Shown here in pieces: positions 6,648 to 11,247 of a stretch of DNA of 11,247 nucleotides. Source of the stretch: Thermoplasmata archaeon. Lineage in GTDB: Archaea; Thermoplasmatota; SW-10-69-26. The translations under genes were made by a program, and so were the position numbers. Every line of letters begins with the position of its first letter. The stretch's first letter is position 1. The notes below the pieces were generated by a model that was not told the origin of the DNA, did not search any database, and saw nothing but the letters and a program-made list of their open reading frames with translations. Location: the NCBI GenBank assembly GCA_003561665.1, contig PWVY01000275.1, positions 1 to 11,247 on the forward strand. The letters are read 5' to 3'.

Positions 6648-6657
6648 AGGTCGACGG

Positions 6658-6669
6658 GTATCGCGATAC
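6658..6669. promoter_or_regulatory. Perfect 12-bp palindrome over the predicted transcription start
   Basis: GTATCGCGATAC equals its own reverse complement. It lies 10 bases after the AT-rich box and spans the start site predicted from it (about 6665-6670). This is the right place for a repressor operator acting on the protease promoter. No protein can be assigned to it and no second copy was noticed in the window. Confidence 0.4.
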
Positions 6670-6697
6670 GCTGGCGTTTAGCTGGGAGGCTGACGCC

Positions 6698-6702
6698 GGA
6701 GG
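6698..6702 (+). promoter_or_regulatory. Shine-Dalgarno GGAGG deciding the 6710 start
   Basis: GGAGG lies 7 bases before the ATG at 6710, and another GGAGG occurs about 13 bases earlier (6685-6689). With the leader predicted from the promoter, this gene appears to use Shine-Dalgarno initiation, unlike the leaderless-looking genes at 222 and 1168. Confidence 0.6.
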
Positions 6703-6709
6703 CACGCAT

Positions 6710-9700
6710 ATGACAGATACTCCTACCCTGCATTCGGTTAAAGCGCGATGCACGAACACGTTCTCCCATGGATTCGGGCTCGCGTTGCTGCTCGCGACGG
6801 TAAGCATGCTCCTGTTGGCCAGCCCCGCCGCGGCCGAAGAGATACAGGGCGATGTGGTCGACCCTTGGCTGGCCGACTGGGCCCAACAAGCGGATGAAGA
6901 GGATGTTTGGCTCGCCGCCGTCACGCTAGAACAATGGCCCGAAGACGGCGAAGACGGCGTCGCTGCTCTCCTAGAATCTCACGGGGTACCTGGCGGATGG
7001 ACCATGAGCGTCGTGCCTAGCGCATGGGCTCCGTTGACGCCAAGCCAAATCCAGACCCTCTCCCAGCACGAAGACATCGCCTACATCGAACCCGATCAAC
7101 CCCTCGAATTCAACCTCGACACGAGCACCGGCGAGATCGGTGCCGACCAAGCCCGCACTCCCGGCGTATGGGAAGATCTCGACGTCGACGGGCAAGGCTC
7201 CACCATCGCCATCATCGACACCGGCATCGACACCACGCACCCTGACCTCCCCCTGGGAGACAAGGTGAAAGCCAACCTCGCCCACCCTCACGTCTTCTAC
7301 TCGTGCCCCCAAAGCCTCGTATGGCTCGCAGACACCGAGGAGTGCTTCCCGATCCCTCAAGAGTTCGTTCCGGGCATCACCGCTCTCGACAATGCCCAAA
7401 GCCCCATCACGGACGATCACGGCCACGGCACGCACGTCGCCAGCACCGCCGCGGGCCTCGGCGAAGCCCACGCCTCCTTCAAAGGAGTAGCGCCCGGTGC
7501 CGACATCGTCGGGCTTGGCGTCGGAGCTGGGCTCAGCATGGCCCTCGCCACCAACGCGCTGCAATGGGTCATCCTCAACCACGACCGCTACGACATCGAC
7601 ATCGTCTCCAACAGCTGGGGCCACCAGGGAGGATCCAGCTACAACCCCTCGCAACTCCACACCGCGCTTGCGCACCAGATGCTCGACGAAGGCCTCACCG
7701 TGGTCTGGTCCAGCGGCAACGCAGGCGACGACCAGAGCGCGAACAACGAGCAAGGAACCATGAACAGCATGGCCCGCGTGTGCGGCGTCATCGCGGTCGG
7801 CAGCTACGATGCAACCAACCAGCAGCTTGCAAGCACGAGCAGCACCGGCATCGACGACTGGGACAAAGACTGGGAGGACGGATGCGACCGGGATGCAGGG
7901 GACACGGACCCCGTGCACCGCCCCACCGTCACGGCCCCAGGGGACCCCATCGGGGCTGCTCGATCCCTCGTCGGCCAAAGCAACTTCATCGATCAGACCG
8001 GTCCCCGCGTGTCCGGCTTCTCCGATTACATGCTCATGTCAGGGACCAGCATGGCCGCGCCCCATGTTTCCGGAACCGTCGCCCTGATGAACCAAGCCGC
8101 CAGCGACTGCAACGCGGAGTTGACCCCCTGGGAAACGCACCAGATCCTCGAGTTCACCGCGCGCCCCGTTCACACTGACGGTGCCGCCTTCGGCGACGAT
8201 CCAGATTCCAACGACTTCCGACCTGACCGGTTCCAAGGTGCAGGCGCCGTCGACGCCTACCGAGCCGTCCAAGCCGTCCAAGAGGCCTTCTGCGAGGAGG
8301 AGGAGCTGGACCGGGAGAACGTTCGGTCGTTGACCGACGAGAACCCCAGCATCCTGCGCCAGGTTACCCTCGACGACATCGTCGTCTTCCAAGGAGAACT
8401 CGTCAACCCCGTCATACTTGACCCCGGCCAGCCCCTTGTCCCCGGCGTCGATGTTTCGATGCAGGCCTGGGAACTCGGCGAGCGATCCGACAGCGATTGC
8501 ACCGTGGACGAAAGCACGCAAGGACAGTTCGTGTTCCAACGGGTCGATACGCCTCAAATCGTGGACACGATACCAGCTGAAAGCGAACAAGACGGGGATG
8601 CGCGAACCTTCACGGCCTCGTACACGATCCCGGAAGATGCCCCTCCAGGCGAGTACGCCCTTCACTTCGAGACCGACGCCTGCGGCGCCTTCGAAGCCCT
8701 ACCCCAACAGAAATCCTTCTACGTGCAACAGGGCCCGCCCATCCAAAGCGGGAGCCTCAGCGCGGCCTTCTCTTGGACGCCTACCACGCCCGAACCAGGC
8801 GAGGATGTCACGTTCACGGACGAAAGCGAAAGCGACGGGGAGATCACGCACCGAGAATGGGACCTCGGCGATGGGTCCATCATCGAAGGCCCCGAAGAGC
8901 TTGTGCACGCCTACGATGAAGCCGGCATGTACGAGGTGACGCTCACCGTCGAGGACAGCGACGGGGAAACCGCTAGCGTGACCGAGCTTCTCTTCACCGA
9001 CACCGACACGATCATCGTTCAACCCGGCGAAAGCATCCAAGCCGCCATCAACGATGCAAGCCCCCAAGACACCATCGTGGTGCAACCCGGCACGTACACC
9101 GAAGCCATCACGATCGATACGAACGTGCACGGCGAAACCCTTCACGGGCTCACGCTCTGCAGCACCATCGAGAACGGTATCACATGCAACGCGAACCCGG
9201 ACGAGGTGATGATCAGCACCGCCGGGTTCTTCCACACCGCTGTCGAGGTTCACGCGGCCGAGGTGACCGTGGAAGGGTTCACCATCGACGTGCCAAGCGA
9301 GGGTGGCACCGGCATCAAGGCCGACGCCACGCTCAAACCCACGATCATCGACAACGTCATCGACCTCGGGATCCCCAACGGGGAATTCGGGCTACAAGCC
9401 GCCCAAAACCCCGACCAACGGGACTGGTGGCTAAACCCCTTCGTCGAGAACATGCTCACCGGCGACGATCTTGAAACGATCATCCAGGAACGCGAGGAAG
9501 ACAAAGGGTTCCTCGCGGCCGAGCCCCGCATCGATCCCACCGAACACGTGGCCCTCCTCTACCAAGATTCAGCACCCTCACAGGCCCACGACATGGCGGA
9601 CGCCTCCACCCACCCGGACATCATCGTGTACGAGGACCAGGGACCGCTCGAGCCACTGATCACCCATGATACGCCAGAGATCCCCGATGAGAACATCCAC

Positions 9701-11247
9701 ACGCCAATGCAAGCCCACCAGCAGTTCAAGGACGAAGGCGCGATCGCGCCCGGAGCCGCCCTGAACCTCGCCGGTGCCGGATGCACCGCGAACTGGATCT
9801 GGACCACCGCAGACGAAGGCGAGGAAATCACCCCCAACGATGAGGTCTACCTCGGCACCGCGGGCCATTGCGTCTCCGGTGGCACGTTCACCAACACCGA
9901 GGACGACGCGTACGATCCCCAACCCCGACTACCGATCCAGGTCTGCATCAAGAACTGCGACCTCGTCAACGAAGACGATGGCACGATCGGGACCCAGGGA
10001 GCCATGGCCGAGTGGGTGACCATCGCCGAAGACGCCGAAGACATCCACTTCGCTCGCAGTTGGACCGCGAACCCGACCGCGACAAGCGCCAGCGAGCCCG
10101 GCAACGACTTCGCCCTCATCCAGGTACCGACCGAGCTTTACGAACTCGTGGACCCCTCCCTAATGCGATGGGGCGGCGTCGACGACTCGGGTCAGCCCTC
10201 CCTGGGTGACATCGCCCTCCAGCACGGTTACGGTCTCGGGTTAGGCGAGTCGTTCCTTACACAAGCCCGTGCAGGCGTGTTCGACTCCACCTCCAGCGAT
10301 ACAATCGGCTACTATGGTGCGATCTCCCCTGGCGACTCCGGGAGCGCCGCGGCCATGGGGACGGTTGTCGACGGTGAGCTTCGCGGATCCCAGGCGTCTG
10401 GGCTCATGACGCATGCAAGCATCGGGCTTGTCCAACCCGCTCGCGGTACGAGCATCCAAGGAGCCATCGCGGATGTCGCAGAGTGGGGCAACGAGGATCT
10501 CTTCGGCACCAGCGATGATCCGGTCCGCGTCGTCACGGAGAACGAAGCGCTCGTGATACCGAGCCTCGATCCACCGGAAACCCCGATCGATGTGACCGCG
10601 ATCGACGTCAGCACGGTCGAAGAACCCCGCCTTGAGGTCACCTGGGCGCTTCCCCCCGAGAGCGCGCCCGCCGAGAGTTACACCCTTCACGATGCGGACA
10701 CAGGCGAGATCATCCAAGAGGGCCTGGAAGTCACCTATTACCTTGACGATGACGTGACCGACGGGGAAGAGCGCTGCTACACGGTGACCGCCGTGAACGC
10801 GGAAGGCGAGAGCGATCCCTCCACGGAGGCCTGCGAAACACCCACGCTTCTTGACGCAGAGCCCATCCCCGCCCCGATCGTGAACGCGATCGATCGAGAA
10901 ACCGGCGATTCCATCACCCTCGTATGGACCAAGCCCGAGCTTCCTGAGCCTGATGCCCAAGAGATCCTAGGATACCAAGTTACGCAAGACGGCGCCACGC
11001 ATACGTACGTGAAGGACGCCGACGAGGTCGACTCAAGCCCCGGCGCCATCATCGAAGCCCCAAGCATCGTCGAGACTCGGATCATCTCCGACCGGCTCCT
11101 CGATGAAGGCGTCGACTACGCGTACGAAGTTCGCGCCCTCGTCCACGATGCCAACCTCGACGAGGAGCGGTTCAGCGAGACCGGTCAAGACAACGCCATC
11201 GTCACGCAAAGCGACCCCGTCTGGACGCAAGCCCAACGCACAGATCA
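6710..11247 (+). CDS. Giant secreted double protease: S8 subtilisin + PKD + beta-helix + S1 trypsin-like + FN3 (C-terminus beyond window)
   Basis: A single frame runs uninterrupted from ATG 6710 to the right edge, at least 1512 codons with no stop. In order: a signal peptide (hydrophobic 21-38, likely cleavage after SPAAA near 42); an I9-like propeptide (about 65-134); a subtilisin domain (about 142-526) with Asp170 in IIDTG, His239 in GHGTHVAS, oxyanion Asn337 in SSGNAG and Ser447 in SGTSMAAPHVSG; a beta-sandwich-like stretch (about 531-683, including PPGEYALHFETD); a PKD domain (about 684-761, WDLGDG and YEVTLTVEDSDG); a right-handed beta-helix-like segment (about 766-886, SIQAAINDASPQDTIVVQPG); a linker; and a chymotrypsin-type domain (about 1010-1280) with His1053 in LGTAGHC, Asp1133 in GNDFALIQV and Ser1210 in SPGDSGS. 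Two fibronectin-III-like domains follow (about 1287-1376 and 1385-1500). Cys1025/Cys1054 could form the bridge next to the S1 histidine; Cys199/Cys212 lie in an insertion of the S8 domain. The protein is strongly acidic and is expected to act outside the cell. Substrates and any cross-activation are unknown. Confidence 0.93.
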   Translation, partial: MTDTPTLHSVKARCTNTFSHGFGLALLLATVSMLLLASPAAAEEIQGDVVDPWLADWAQQADEEDVWLAAVTLEQWPEDGEDGVAALLESHGVPGGWTMSVVPSAWAPLTPSQIQTLSQHEDIAYIEPDQPLEFNLDTSTGEIGADQARTPGVWEDLDVDGQGSTIAIIDTGIDTTHPDLPLGDKVKANLAHPHVFYSCPQSLVWLADTEECFPIPQEFVPGITALDNAQSPITDDHGHGTHVASTAAGLGEAHASFKGVAPGADIVGLGVGAGLSMALATNALQWVILNHDRYDIDIVSNSWGHQGGSSYNPSQLHTALAHQMLDEGLTVVWSSGNAGDDQSANNEQGTMNSMARVCGVIAVGSYDATNQQLASTSSTGIDDWDKDWEDGCDRDAGDTDPVHRPTVTAPGDPIGAARSLVGQSNFIDQTGPRVSGFSDYMLMSGTSMAAPHVSGTVALMNQAASDCNAELTPWETHQILEFTARPVHTDGAAFGDDPDSNDFRPDRFQGAGAVDAYRAVQAVQEAFCEEEELDRENVRSLTDENPSILRQVTLDDIVVFQGELVNPVILDPGQPLVPGVDVSMQAWELGERSDSDCTVDESTQGQFVFQRVDTPQIVDTIPAESEQDGDARTFTASYTIPEDAPPGEYALHFETDACGAFEALPQQKSFYVQQGPPIQSGSLSAAFSWTPTTPEPGEDVTFTDESESDGEITHREWDLGDGSIIEGPEELVHAYDEAGMYEVTLTVEDSDGETASVTELLFTDTDTIIVQPGESIQAAINDASPQDTIVVQPGTYTEAITIDTNVHGETLHGLTLCSTIENGITCNANPDEVMISTAGFFHTAVEVHAAEVTVEGFTIDVPSEGGTGIKADATLKPTIIDNVIDLGIPNGEFGLQAAQNPDQRDWWLNPFVENMLTGDDLETIIQEREEDKGFLAAEPRIDPTEHVALLYQDSAPSQAHDMADASTHPDIIVYEDQGPLEPLITHDTPEIPDENIHTPMQAHQQFKDEGAIAPGAALNLAGAGCTANWIWTTADEGEEITPNDEVYLGTAGHCVSGGTFTNTEDDAYDPQPRLPIQVCIKNCDLVNEDDGTIGTQGAMAEWVTIAEDAEDIHFARSWTANPTATSASEPGNDFALIQVPTELYELVDPSLMRWGGVDDSGQPSLGDIALQHGYGLGLGESFLTQARAGVFDSTSSDTIGYYGAISPGDSGSAAAMGTVVDGELRGSQASGLMTHASIGLVQPARGTSIQGAIADVAEWGNEDLFGTSDDPVRVVTENEALVIPSLDPPETPIDVTAIDVSTVEEPRLEVTWALPPESAPAESYTLHDADTGEIIQEGLEVTYYLDDDVTDGEERCYTVTAVNAEGESDPSTEACETPTLLDAEPIPAPIVNAIDRETGDSITLVWTKPELPEPDAQEILGYQVTQDGATHTYVKDADEVDSSPGAIIEAPSIVETRIISDRLLDEGVDYAYEVRALVHDANLDEERFSETGQDNAIVTQSDPVWTQAQRTD

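Noticed and set aside
7303..8178. Plus-strand open frames in other phases within the protease gene, possibly indicating a frameshift
   Set aside because: All S8, PKD, S1 and FN3 motifs fall in the single frame starting at 6710, with whole-codon spacing between them. The alternative frames encode Arg/His-rich sequence without motifs.

Overview
The window looks like a piece of a GC-rich, probably archaeal genome carrying many secreted or membrane proteins. The archaeal assignment is an inference. AT-rich TATA-like boxes sit about 27 bases before two starts that have no Shine-Dalgarno (222 and 1168), as expected for leaderless archaeal transcripts. No bacterial -35/-10 pair stands out, and the exported proteins are rich in Asp and Glu. 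Signal peptides are Sec-type or lipobox-type without a twin arginine, which argues mildly against a typical haloarchaeon. The lineage cannot be fixed from this window. No rRNA, tRNA, CRISPR array or insertion sequence was found.

Layout, left to right: (1) the C-terminal end of an unidentified gene (1-146); (2) a secreted zinc-metalloprotease-like lipoprotein (222-1121); (3) an RdgB/HAM1-type nucleotide pyrophosphatase with a GTG start (1168-1731); (4) a convergent VOC/glyoxalase-fold protein (1722-2114, minus strand) overlapping the end of (3) by 10 bp; (5) a secreted penicillin-acylase-family Ntn hydrolase (2263-4821); (6) a 67-residue two-helix membrane protein (4990-5193) followed closely by (7) an EamA/DMT transporter (5209-6153); (8) a convergent OsmC-family protein (6135-6557, minus) overlapping the transporter by 19 bp; (9) a divergent intergenic region with a strong AT-rich promoter and a perfect 12-bp palindrome; and (10) a giant secreted protein that starts at 6710 and is still open at the right edge, with at least 1512 codons.

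The highlight is gene 10. One continuous reading frame holds a signal peptide, an I9-like propeptide, a complete subtilisin (S8) domain with Asp170/His239/Ser447, a beta-sandwich linker, a PKD domain, a short right-handed beta-helix-like segment, a second and unrelated serine protease domain of the chymotrypsin (S1) type with His1053/Asp1133/Ser1210, and two fibronectin-III-like domains. Both catalytic triads look intact, so this appears to be a double-headed extracellular protease.

The metalloprotease-like lipoprotein, the Ntn acylase and the S8+S1 protein are three exported hydrolases of different folds within 11 kb. With the DMT transporter they suggest a heterotroph that degrades external protein or amide-linked material. 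The genes run in several directions with separate promoters, so they share a lifestyle theme rather than forming one operon. The remaining genes (RdgB, OsmC, VOC) are stress or metabolite housekeeping types.
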